DNA of 64,000 nt, taken from Tribonema minus. Its lineage: Eukaryota; Sar; Xanthophyceae; Tribonematales; Tribonemataceae. Location: contig JAFCMP010000046.1 of assembly GCA_017506865.1 (NCBI GenBank), positions 1,302,001 to 1,366,000 on the forward strand, read 5' to 3'. The position numbers and the translations under genes are program-made. The stretch's first letter is position 1, and the number at the start of each line of letters is the position of its first letter. The notes beneath the pieces were generated by a model that made no database searches, had not been told where the DNA came from, and saw nothing but the letters and a program-made list of their open reading frames with translations. This document shows, in pieces, positions 46,562-56,955 of this stretch.

Positions 46562-47604
46562 GCTGTCGCATGTGCAAATCTGCGACAACAAATAAGAATG
46601 TCGAGGGAGCGGCGCAGGTTGGTGGGATGAATGCACCGCTCGCGTCCGCCAAAGCTGACACAGGGCTGCGCCTTCACACACACTGCGTTGACTTCAGTAG
46701 TGGTGATGATGCAGCAGTAGTCAATCAGCAGGCCCTGCTGCTGAGTAGTGCAGCGCGTGTGCAAACATCAAGCCAGTAGAAAGCAGTGCCCCGTTGAGGT
46801 GCATGAGAGGACCCGCTTGTGCTTCCATCATCGTTGTGATCACACTTGGATCTGCAGATTTCAGCAGTGACACGACTTGCTGAGCATTTCTGCGTTTGCA
46901 GTTTCCATCGAACTTGAAAGCGCCTGGTCAAGCAATCTTGTCCAAGGGGTGGCATCAAGGCCAAGTAAGGCATACCTATATCATAGGCTAAATGACAACA
47001 CAGTCCCGTCAGATGGCAGCTTGTTTTAGCAGCAGAGTTGGGAGCTCTGGGTGCTCCTCGCTGTGCAAGTGGGCCTTGCCGATATTTGAGTCAACTTTAC
47101 CTACACGGACAGCCTGCCTCAGCTTTTCCGCACTGCATACTGGCTGGCTCAAGTTCACCAGGAATTGCGAGTGCGCAACTTCAACTTCAACCCCACAAGC
47201 TGTTTTGACATCATGATGTAAGAACAAGGCAGTGACTCCCAGGCTAAGCGGGGCTGCCTGGGTGAGCTTGCTAAGCAGCAATAGCCCTGTGCCCACCTCA
47301 TGCAATGACGGCAAGAGGCACAACAAGCCCTCACCGCGTGAGCATTACACACTTTCCAGGCCTGTGTCGTTCGCACGAAAAGCACTGCAAAGTCCATACT
47401 GAGGAGTCCTCGCCTGGCCTGGGCTCTACAGGTAATCAACCAAGGGCGTATCCATCGGCACTTGAAACAGCAACTGTCGTAGTTTCAGGCGCAAAGCAGG
47501 CAGCTCATTCCATGTTCACCTGTCTGCGCGCTACTGTAGGTGTACGAATATTGTTCATCGCACCTTCACAACGGCAAGGGGTATGTATCACGTGAACGAC
47601 CTAC
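46562..47604. other. Unresolved stretch between the two GT31-like genes
   Basis: It should contain the last exon of the GT31-like gene at 47605-50854 (phase 0 expected) and the start of the following one. A minus-strand frame ending at 47009 (HSEEHPELPTLLLKQAAI) is a possible terminal exon, but nothing in it is diagnostic. Confidence 0.3.
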
Positions 47605-50600
47605 CTCTGCAGTGAGCGCGTGCAGGTGCTGCATGTACGACCCTGGCACATAGTGCAGCACTGCGGGCCGTGCAGGCAATGCAACGCCGCCGTGCGCCTG
47701 CCCCGTACGAGGGCTGAAGTAGTAGCCAGGCGGCTCGTGCAGGAACTCGTTTACGTGAGTGAATGAGTATCCAAGTCCTGCACGGGCAGAAATGTGCGTG
47801 TAAGGGTGAGTTAGCATGTGAGTGAGTGAGTGAGTGAGCGAGCGAGTGAGTGAGTGAGTGAGTGAATGAGTGAGTCAACATGAATGCAGGTGGCTCACGC
47901 ACGCTGGCTCACCACGCAACTGCTTGACTTGACTGAATGAGCGTCACCATGTGAGTGGTGCAGGGGTGTGTTTACCCATGAACAGGCGGACCATGACCCC
48001 CACGCAGTGCATGAAGTCATTCATATCGCACGCTGCATGGGCCGGCTTGAGCTGTGCGCGCATGCGCTACTGAGCACTGTTGAGCCTTGGCAAGTGTAAC
48101 ACAGCAGTCAATGGCCACGACACATGTAACACAGCGCTCGATGGCCAGGCAGTTTTACAAGCTGGGCACTGCTGCAGAGGAGATGAGCGCTGATGTAGCC
48201 TGTACAGACACAAGCACATTCCACAAGCTGTCCTCCGAATTTGTTCAACTGCGCCCGCGCTTTCCTTCTGGGACTCTGTGGCTTGGCCGCATGTAAGAGC
48301 TGTTCACATCCGCAATGCTTGCTTGAAAGTGATGCTTCCATGCTCTTACGCACTGCCACATACGATGATGACCAACCCTAACCCTAACATACGCCATGAC
48401 GACCTGACACTTGACGAGCTGAATCAACGGACCTTCCACCATGCGCTGGAATGCAATGTCGTGGAACTTGTCCTCCTGGGCTGCCTTTTTAACGTCCCCA
48501 CCCGACCTCTGGTATATTCCCTGATAGAAGGGCTCTAATTGCGGTGCCAAGGCACGCGTGAGCGCTGCTGATGTGGCTATGCCAGCACCTCCCGCAACCT
48601 ACAGCCAACAGTGACAGAAGGCAGCAGTTGGCGATGAACGCTTGAGCCACTATAAGGCTTCTTGCTCAACTTGAGCTATAGTCTCGACCCTTGTATGCCG
48701 TAGCGAAGGGTCTTTGAGGACATGAATGCATTCACAAAAGCAAACATCGCCACTGATACAAACATTGGTTCAGTGGGATGTTTTGGAGCATTTAACAAAG
48801 TGATTGGTGTTTTCAGACGTTGGCGTAGTGCAGGCTTGTTTTTGTGACCGCTCTGGAAGTGACTGCTGCTGCTGCCAGTTGCACTCATAGAGGTGGCGTC
48901 AGGCCGCGAAGCCAATCGCCTGCTGCACATCACGTGCTCACTGCACATCCCAGTGCTACCCACGAATCAACAACCTTCTAGTCATGCATGCTTGGCACAT
49001 AGCAAGTTGTTGTGTACACGCAAAGTGCAGCCCTCTGGACTCAAATGGCAAATGCGGTGCAGTTCTTCTGTCATGGGACTTGCAAGGTGCCGCCCTCATT
49101 GAAAAAAGAAAAACACACATGGACAACATGCAGCGTGTTTGGCTCTTCTGTGCCATCCGGTGCATGCACCAGCCCCCTCGCCTCACCTTGCACTGGAAGG
49201 CGTTCCTGTAGACCATGCGCGTGAGCGCCCACGGTTGCTGGGGATCAAACGCGCTGAGCGCTGCCACGTAGTTGGCCAACAGCACGTAGTTATCATCCCC
49301 CAGCACCACAAACCACTTGGCCCTCGGAAACCGCGCGTGCATCATGGCCAGCCCTATGAACGCCTTGCCCAGAGTGCTGAAGTAGTCATCTTCAAGAACC
49401 CCTGTGTCCAGCAGCAGGGGGTTGGACCCTGGAGCGTCACTCCCGTGGAACAGGCGCGTTCCGGAAGTTCCGGCGCGGCTCGCCAGGAGAACGATCTGTG
49501 CGGACTGCGCCCAGGTCTGCAGCATGGGCACTAGCCGCGCCTCCGTAGCCAGGCTGTGCCAGACGCCGAAGACGACGTCAGAGGGGGCTAGCGCGTGTGC
49601 GCAGGCGTCGCGAGGCGAGGCCGCGGCGACGATGGACTTGCGGGCGTTGTCGCACGTGCCGAAGGAGATGCGGGACGGCGCGCACGGCGCTGCGGAGGGG
49701 ATGGTGACGCTCAGCTGGTGGTGCGCATGCGAGTAGCAGCAGCAGCAGCAGCGGGGGCGGCGGCAGCAGCGGCGGTGGCGGCGGCGGCGGTGATGGCGGC
49801 GGCAGCAGCGGCGGTGGCGGAGGCGGCGGCAGTGGTGGCGGCGGTAGTGGTGGCGGCAGCAGCGGTATAAGCAGCATTGTGAGTATTGCGCAAGACACGA
49901 GGGGCTGCCAGGAGAGTACAACAACGGGTGCTGTAGCATAGATGATACCAGATGATACGCCTTGTGTTCAGGTCGACCATCAGTCATGGCATGTTGAGGA
50001 GTCTAGCTGGGCACATACAAACCGATGTTGGCACAAGTGACGTTTTGGCAATTTCATGCTGGCATGGAATCTTCACTGGTCGTGTGGACCATCGGCATGC
50101 ATGTATGCATGATGTATGGAGTAGGAATCTGTCAGCGGTTTGAGGGCGAGGACGCGGCAGCATTGGTTGACATTTTTTTTTCAGGATGTCTTCTCGCTGT
50201 GGGACTGGCTCTTCAGTGGTAGCCGTTGCCTTCTGTGGTGACTGTGGCAATCAGGAATTTGAACTATTGCTGTGCCCGATAGCTGCAGGTAACTGAGCGA
50301 TGGGGACACCTGACGGCCATGATTCAACCATAAGCTTGTAGCCCACCATGTCATCAACCCACCCTAAACCTACCCTTGAACCTCACAATGTCCGCCGCAC
50401 TCTCGAGGAACACCCATAAATAAGACATGTGTGTTAGGTCAGCCTGCGTAATCACTGACAGTGTGTGCTGCAGGTGCGAACTTCAACATAGAAATACCTG
50501 ATGCAGCAGCGCAGGGTCCCCAGGCAGATCACCATGCTGCAGCGTCTCCGTACTTGAGGTTATGGGCACATCTTGAAGTTGTTGCTGTTGAGGTTGCGGA

Positions 50601-50854
50601 GGGCTGCTGATAACGTTCAGTGGATTCTTCGTGTGGTGCTGCTGCTCCTGAAACTGCTGTTGAAGGGTGTGTTGTTGAAGTTGATCGGAAGGGAGAGTCG
50701 CCACCGGCAGCGGCCTACTGTGCAAGCACCAACGCAGTGCAAATGATAACATCAGTGAAGTAATGAGTAATGTGCCACCAGGTGAGCCCTGCTTAAATGG
50801 AAACGAATCAAAAGACCGTAGAGCTCTAGGTGACAAGGTGCGGTTAGCCGCCAA
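47605..50854 (-). CDS. Fringe-like (GT31-type) type II membrane glycosyltransferase (5 exons found)
   Basis: Exons 50498-50854, 49187-49714, 48433-48598, 47976-48032 and 47605-47777 join in phase (427 codons); a terminal exon is missing. Exon 1 has a basic N-terminus and signal anchor (GTLLITSLMLSFALRW), then a Gln-rich stem, typical of Golgi glycosyltransferases. Exon 2 has the Fringe order DVVFGVWHS...MLQTWAQSAQIVLLAS, then KWFVVLGDDNYVLLANYVAAL, where GDDNYV replaces the usual DDDTYV site. Exon 3 starts VAGGAGIATSAALTRAL, the classical AGGAG/SRALL block. Exon 4 is CDMNDFMHCVGVMVRLFMG, matching the conserved acidic-Cys block before GLGYSFTHVNEFLHEPPGYY in exon 5, which ends VLHYVPGSYMQHL. 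Sugar donor and acceptor cannot be told. A GCC/GCT-rich minisatellite (49735-49875) lies just upstream of exon 2's acceptor. Confidence 0.82.
47818..47872. repeat. GTGA tetranucleotide microsatellite
   Basis: About 13 units of GTGA/GAGT with a few GCGA variants, in intron 4 of the GT31-like gene. Confidence 0.95.
48373..48388. repeat. Interstitial telomere-type repeat
   Basis: AACCCTAACCCTAAC in intron 3 of the GT31-like gene. One of at least seven such short fragments in the window. Confidence 0.85.
49735..49875. repeat. GGC/GCA-rich trinucleotide minisatellite
   Basis: An impure array of GGC, AGC and GGT triplets, about 140 bp. On the minus strand it runs into the acceptor of GT31 exon 2 at 49715. 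It stays open in several frames, which creates spurious Ala-, Pro- or Arg-rich frames. Confidence 0.9.
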
Positions 50855-52330
50855 TGCCTTCCACTCTTACATGTGATGTCAGGCCTGACAGCACTTCAAC
50901 TTCAGAGTGGGCTCGCAAATTAAAACCTCAAAGACTATTCATATACATACTGCTGAACTGCTCCAGCAATGTGCACTTTGCCATTGATCCATGGCGGACA
51001 CAGGCTGCTACCAAAATATGGCAAAATGGCGACACTGGGGATGGACGCCTGAACAGCCAACATAGAGGGGTCAACGGTACTCTCACAGCGATATCGCTTA
51101 GTAACTGAGTACTGCCTGAAGGTGGTCAGGTAGTTACCCAAGTGTAGTTTATCACCAGCAGCCACAGGCACTACTCTACTTGTAGATTGCTTTGAGAAGT
51201 TTGATTTGCATGCTGTGAGCTTAAATCTCAGCACTCATACCTGCATGTGTGTGTGAAATTTTGCTGAAACATACAGCTTTCAGCTTTGCAAACACTAGAG
51301 AGGAGTACTGAAGGTTGGTGATTTCGGTCAGTACTTGAAGCATGAAGTTATGGCTTCGATTGCGCCAGCGCTGACAACAAGCGAAGCCGATGGAGCAAGT
51401 AATTACCGTCCTTGCATTGTGACCAGTACATCCCCGATGACGGTTGGCAGCTACGCGTGCCACCTTGGCTATTGCATTCTGCTGCTTCTGCTGCCAAAAG
51501 AATCGCAGTTTGCACGTCGCAGGCCAGGCCAAACATAATGTCAGAGTAAGCCCTACGAAAAGAGCGTTCGATGTTTTTGCGTTGCAATACTCACCTTCTG
51601 TGCTGCAGATCATCCGTGGAAGTGTACCAGTACGCCCTCAGTACAATAACTTGCAGCGTTATCACCAGCAGCCCAGCAGGCACCACAACGTGCGCCAGGC
51701 GCAGCCTACCGCCCCCGCCTTGCCGCCGATGCATCGCTGCCTGCCTGCTGCCAGTGATTGCACGTGACGGCTGCTGCTTAGGATTGTTTCACCTGGACCT
51801 CAGGGCTCTCATAGCATGCTGCATCGGCAATGCCATCAACGACGGCCAAAGTTCAACACGACTGTGAAGTTCGCGGAAGTTGGAAGTTGGCAACATGCGA
51901 CTCGAGTTGAGAAAAAACTATACACATACATACACATGCCTTGAGGTACATGAACCAGGTGCTAGTCAGCAGCTGCTTGAACCTGTCAGCAATCTGTGCG
52001 ACACACAGTCTGACCAAGCAACTTTGTCAGTTACCCCGCTGCTCACAAAAGTTAATCTACGGTGCAATGCTTCAATCATCACAGCTGCCTTGGGCCGCCA
52101 CTTACTACAAGTGGCGAGAGCAAGCGCTGCCTGAGGTGACTGTAGCCCAGCACGCTGCATCATCAGCACCGATGCAGTTCGCATGCCCTCGTCAAACAAA
52201 GTGTTGGTGCGATAACTCTACACAGTGTGAGTAGTTCATGGAGGCAGCATGCCGGTGGGGGGAGCTTGTTGTTTCCTGTTGGCTCACTTGGCCTCCAACA
52301 TTTGAAGTCCCCACAGTTGGGACGAGACAA
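50855..52330. other. Intergenic stretch, no supported gene
   Basis: Short frames on both strands lack any domain or exon-like boundaries that agree in phase. It should hold the promoter of the GT31-like gene starting at 50854. ACTTCAACTTC occurs at 50895. Confidence 0.4.
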
Positions 52331-52401
52331 GTCATTTACTCGTCACTCGTACTCGTAGAAGCCCTCGTAAGCAAAGTACTCGTTCTGTACGAGTACTCGT
52401 A

Positions 52402-53413
52402 TATATAAGGTGGAGGCGGACCTGCAACAGCTGCCGCAGGGCACGCAACGCACGCAAGCACTTGCTCGATTCCGGTCGCAGCGCCACATGCACTCGATCG
52501 GCATGGCATTCCTCAACGAGCCCATGTACTCCACAACGGCTTCGTTCGATGGCCTATCCTGGCAGCTGGCCGTCAAACCCGCCATCGGAGTAGAGGAGCA
52601 GACGGCAGGCTGCAAGCTGTGCGAGAAGTCGCCGGGCGGCACCCTGCATGCACGGCTGTGTCAAGCGCCACGCGTCAAGGCGCACGACACCATCGTCCAC
52701 AAAAGCGTCAAAAGGGCCACGCAGCGCATCCTGCGGCAATACCTCAAAACGGGACTGGTGGACGAGGACTACACGCCGTTTCTGGGGTCCGCCGGGCCGC
52801 CGGGGAGTCGCAGGATGGACATCGTGCTGCCTGCCGACGCCTTCCCGGTGACCGGCTACGACGACCCGACACGCCACCTACCGCTCATGGTGGACGTTAC
52901 CTGCTTCGAGGCACAGGTGGCGTCGCGGGCGGCGAAGACTGCAGCAGACCCCGAGCGATGCTGCCGCGACCAAGAGGCCGCCAAGACTACCCACTATTCT
53001 GGTCATTATGATCAGAATTGCTACAAACTTGCCACTTTGGCAATAGGGTCATTTGGCAGCATCGGGGAGCAGGGGCGGAAGCTGCTGGAGGCTGTGGCGA
53101 CGGAGTATGCCAGCAGGATGTCAGTGCCCGGAGGAGCGCGCCCTAAAGCTCTCATTGACAAGGGCATCGCCCTGGCGCGCTTACGCTCGGCACTGTCGGC
53201 AGCGCTCCACATGGCGTACTCTGGCCGTGTCATGACACACATGGCAGAATCCAGGGGGGGGGGGCACATGGAGGAGGACGTAGGGGAGGACCCCGAGATG
53301 CCATTTGGCGGCGGCGGCGTTTGAGTGGTTGTCATTGCGACACTTTCAGACTGTCATACGACATGTAGATTCCTTACAGCTAGATGCCAATCATCTGGGC
53401 TTAATAATAAAAA
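52402..53413 (+). mobile_element. 5'-truncated LINE with restriction-like endonuclease domain, copy 1
   Basis: About 1.0 kb: the end of a LINE-type polyprotein, a 3' untranslated region and an A-rich tail (TTAATAATAAAAA). The coding part (to 53324, about 304 codons) holds CKLCEKSPGGTLHARLC, a CCHC knuckle, then KAHDTIVHKSV, RRMDIVLP and LPLMVDVTCFEA. CCHC, RHD-like, PD-like and D motifs in this order are those of the restriction-like endonuclease of R2/CRE-type non-LTR retrotransposons; reverse transcriptase itself is absent, cut off by truncation. The likely 9-bp target duplication GTACTCGTA is at 52393-52401 and 53414-53422. The tail lacks about 20 bp found in the other copies. Confidence 0.75.
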
Positions 53414-53423
53414 GTACTCGTAC

Positions 53424-54260
53424 TTTTTATTAATTCTCGCTCAGGGCGCGAAAAAGCCCAGATGATTGGCATCTAGCTGTACTTACTTAAGGAATCTACA
53501 TGTCGTATGACAGTCTGAAAGTGTCGCAACGACAACCACTCAAACGCCGCCGCCGCCAAATGGCATCTCGGGGTCCTCCCCTACGTCCTCCTCCATGTGC
53601 CCCCCCCCCCTGGATTCTGCCATGTGTGTCATGACACGGCCAGAGTACGCCATGTGGAGCGCTGCCGACAGTGCGGAGCGTAAGCGCGCCAGGGCGATGC
53701 CCTTGAGAGCTTTAGGGTGCGCTCCTCCGGGCACTGACATCCTGCTGGCATACTCCGTCGCCACAGCCTCCAGCAGCTTCCGCCCCTGCTCCCCGATGCT
53801 GCCAAATGACCCTATTGCCAAAGTGGCAAGTTTGTAGCAATTCTGATCATAATGACCAGAATAGTGGGTAGTCTTGGCGGCCTCTTGGTCGCGGCAGCAT
53901 CGCTCGGGGTCTGCTGCAGTCTTCGCCGCCCGCGACGCCACCTGTGCCTCGAAGCAGGTAACGTCCACCATGAGCGGTAGGTGGCGTGTCGGGTCGTCGT
54001 AGCCGGTCACCGGGAAGGCGTCGGCAGGCAGCACGATGTCCATCCTGCGACTCCCCGGCGGCCCGGCGGACCCCAGAAACGGCGTGTAGTCCTCGTCCAC
54101 CAGTACCGTTTTGAGGTATTGCCGCAGGATGCGCTGCGTGGCCCTCTTGACGCTATAATTGTGGACGATGGTGTTGTGCGCCTTGACGCGTGGCGCTTGA
54201 CACAGCCGTGCATGCAGGGTGCCGCCCGGCGACTTCCCGCACAGCTTGCAGCCTGCCGTC
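53424..54260 (-). mobile_element. 5'-truncated RLE-type LINE, copy 2 (inverted)
   Basis: Tail-to-tail with copy 1, separated by only ten bases (GTACTCGTAC), and nearly identical to it over about 800 bp. It begins with TTTTTATTAATTC (complement of the A-rich tail) and stops at the point coding for the CCHC knuckle. Flanked by CTCGTAC at 53417-53423 and 54261-54267. Small differences from copy 1 include one missing codon-scale block near 53700 and a short insertion near 54160. Confidence 0.75.
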
Positions 54261-54290
54261 CTCGTACATCATTGAAATTAATAAAAGTAC

Positions 54291-54728
54291 TTTTTATTAA
54301 TTCTCGCTGAGGGCGCGAAAAAGCCCAGATGATTGGCATCTAGCTGTAAGGAATCTACATGTCGTATGACAGTCTGAAAGTGTCGCAACGACAACCACTC
54401 AAACGCCGCCGCCGCCAAATGGCATCTCGGGGTCCTCCCCTACGTCCTCCTCCATGTGCCCCGGGGGCCCCCCCCTGGATTCTGCCATGTGTGTCATGAC
54501 ACGGCCAGAGTACGCCATGTGGAGCGCTGCCGACAGTGCCGAGCGTAAGCGCGCCAGGGCGATGCCCTTGGCAATGAGAGCTTTAGGGCGCGCTCCTCCG
54601 GGCACTGACATCCTGCTGGCATACTCCGTCGCCACAGCCTCCAGCAGCTTCCGCCCCTGCTCCCCGATGCTGCCAAATGACCCTATTGCCAAAGTGGCAA
54701 GTTTGTAGCAATTCTGATCATAATGACC
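54291..54728 (-). mobile_element. 5'-truncated RLE-type LINE, copy 3
   Basis: 438 bp, same orientation as copy 2, ending within the coding region. Flanked by an exact 10-bp duplication ATAAAAGTAC at 54281-54290 and 54729-54738. The near identity to copies 1 and 2 suggests recent activity of the family. Confidence 0.82.
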
Positions 54729-55129
54729 ATAAAAGTACTCGTACGTATGGACTTGTATTTATAAAGGCCGAGTACTCGTACATCACTTTAGGGGCCGTAT
54801 TCGTACAGGACGAGTACTCGTGCACACTTTTCATCCGCGTACTCGTACAATACTCGTACTCGTTTACTCGTCTCGTCTCGTCTCAACTGTGGAAGATTCC
54901 ACCACTATGGCTTTGCGGTGCAGTGACACACCGCTGACAACGCTGTGCGCACAGCTGCTGCATTAACGATGAGAAAAACCGATTGCATTGACCTTCTGTC
55001 TGGCACTGAGCGCACACTTATGTAGGCACAGGCGCTGAGTTCGCCGCTTGTGGTACATGAGTGTCGCAATGTCGTGCATTGATACTCTGGCACCTAACTT
55101 GTGATGTGCCCTACCGCAAAAGCAGTACG

Positions 55130-55940
55130 GTGGCACCGGCACACCGGGAGAAAACTCCCTCACACCCTCCTAAGCAGGGTCCACAAATTTTAAAGCGTCG
55201 CGGCGGTGTGTTGGCTGTCGATATGTTTGCTAGGATGGAAGGCTGTCTGCAGCGAGCGTTCATCCACAGGAGGATCGCCCCGCCGCTGGCAAGACCGGAT
55301 GCAGTGAATAAAATGTCACGACCAGCTCCGCGTTCCCGGTGAAGCCCCCAAGAAGGGGGGCCTTTAACTTCTATCAGAAGCTGCAGAATCCAACAGTAGT
55401 ACCGCCTGACAGCACACGGCGAGCTCTGCAGCGGCAGGCCGCGTGCTGTAGCGCTCTCACAACGAGTGTGGCCTCTTGGGTGTAACAAGGTCGTACTCAG
55501 TCTGGTCGGGCCTGCGCTGGGTCTTCAAGTTGAGAGAGCAGGCCAAGGCTGGCTCTTTTGCCCAAGCGGGCATGGCAGGCCAATTTCAGGCGAACTGGGC
55601 TGGCTATGATGGCATGGCTTCGACCGGGGAGCTAACCAATGACAACGTGTTGTCGACCGTGCCCTTGGAGCGGCCATTTACACCAGCCCAGCAAGACAGC
55701 CACCGGCCATGTCGCACCCCCTCTAACATAGCGCCAGGCAAAGCCAAGGACTTGGAGAGAGCGGAGGGAGGACGAGCATTGGTAACTCCAGGCCACTCCA
55801 GACACTGTCAGGAAAGCCCACAGGCGCCCCTGGGCACGGCGTGGCAGCCGTCGCCCACAGCTGCAGCTGCTCAGAGGCAAGGAGAACTGGCACTGCTGGG
55901 CGCAATCTGGAACTCGCAACTGAGGCCATTCATCAGCGGC
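55130..55940. repeat. Segmental duplication, copy 1
   Basis: About 800 bp closely matching 60240-61035. Similarity is high from TTTGCTAGGATGGAAGGCTG (55230) to ACTCGCAACTGAGGCC (55925) and patchier before that. It includes a plus-strand frame (GREQAKAGSFAQAGMAGQF type, 55540-55960) that in copy 2 continues into the membrane-protein gene but here ends shortly after the repeat. It is best seen as a partial copy of that gene's 5' part or a dispersed repeat used by the gene. Confidence 0.85.
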
Positions 55941-56955
55941 TTGATGAACACGACACAGTGAAGTTCGCCGAAGTTTGATGAGCTCTCGTTTTGCACCAGC
56001 TGCATGACAAATGCGAATACCTGTCGGTTCAATATATTTTTCTGTCTTGCACTGAGGCACACAACAATTAGTTTCGCTGGTCACCTGAGGCCGTCTTCCT
56101 GGACTTTTGCGTGAAAATGAGGCAAACAGAACGGCCGCACGGACTCTTCGAGACGAACAGGCGCAGAACTGCTGACGTTTGCATGGCGCAGGCTCAATGC
56201 GGCGACGCCCGATCCGTTTTGAATGGGATTTTTGTGCCCCATGAAAGATGGCCTGACTGAGTCAGGAGACAAGTCACCGGTGCACATGGTGGGAAAAAAA
56301 CACACAGTGCCATTCAACATTCTCGCACCGACGAGGTTAGTAGTGTGCAAAAAGCAACCAGAGAGACATAAGACCACTTACGCGCGACACACAGAAGGGG
56401 TCAGCATGCCGAGCAACGCACCAAGGTGAAGACACTTCTCCGCGAAATCCGATCTTCGAAAGTCTCACAGTAATGTTCTAGCGCGAATCTTCGTCGTGGT
56501 AAGTCTTTGCCCGCTAACGCTCACCAGCGCTCTCAGAGCAAGCAGCATGGGTGAATATCACGCAATGAGTGCATGTGTGCAGAACGCGCAGTCTTCAAAT
56601 TAGTTCAGAGTTCAGCCGAAGCCGAGCAGGAGCAGGGGGACTGGTGTACACACTGCAGATCTGAGAGTGCTGCCGCGAAAAGATCCTCGCTGGTTGTGTC
56701 GCACCGGTTCTGTTCACTTAGTGCAACTTGCCTTGCTTGTCGCAAATCACCACCTGCGAACATCAGGACCTGAACTCACTCAGCTGACATCTATCTGACA
56801 TGATCTTGTTTGCATCAAGGCACTCGAACAGTCGTATATCTGTGTCCGCCTTGGCATCAACATGTACAGTAACCCACTCTGTTGATGCTGCTGTGTTGTT
56901 GCTTGTGGCTGCACCTGGGTCTGGGCACACTGGCGTCCTGGCCACTCCACTACAG
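55941..56955. other. Stretch without a supported gene
   Basis: The first exon of the TVP15-like gene should lie here or further upstream, because the exon at 56956 starts in phase 2. No good candidate was found. Confidence 0.35.

Larger units (their letters stand above)
52331..54890. repeat. TACTCGTAC-rich tract split by three nested LINE insertions
   Basis: Dense TACTCGTAC, GTACTCGT and ACGAGTACTCGT words flank and separate the three LINE copies: 52335-52401, 53414-53423, 54261-54290 and 54729-54890. With the LINE inserts left out, the tract would be about 260 bp. Its makeup resembles the subterminal arrays of the hAT element at 21.8-24.1 kb in kind (short repeated CG-centred words) but with another core, so it may be an end of a different DNA transposon. 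Confidence 0.6.

Noticed and set aside
47566-47902. Ser/His-rich minus frames through the GTGA microsatellite
   Set aside because: They run through intron 4 of the GT31-like gene; the splice sites on both sides restore the family sequence.
49578-49980. Pro-, Ala- and Arg/Cys-rich frames
   Set aside because: They are products of the GGC/GCA minisatellite; only the frame entering GT31 exon 2 after the acceptor at 49715 is supported.
55481-55500. GTAACAAGGTCGTAC resembling the end of small-subunit rRNA
   Set aside because: Only about a dozen bases match; the surrounding sequence has no rRNA similarity.
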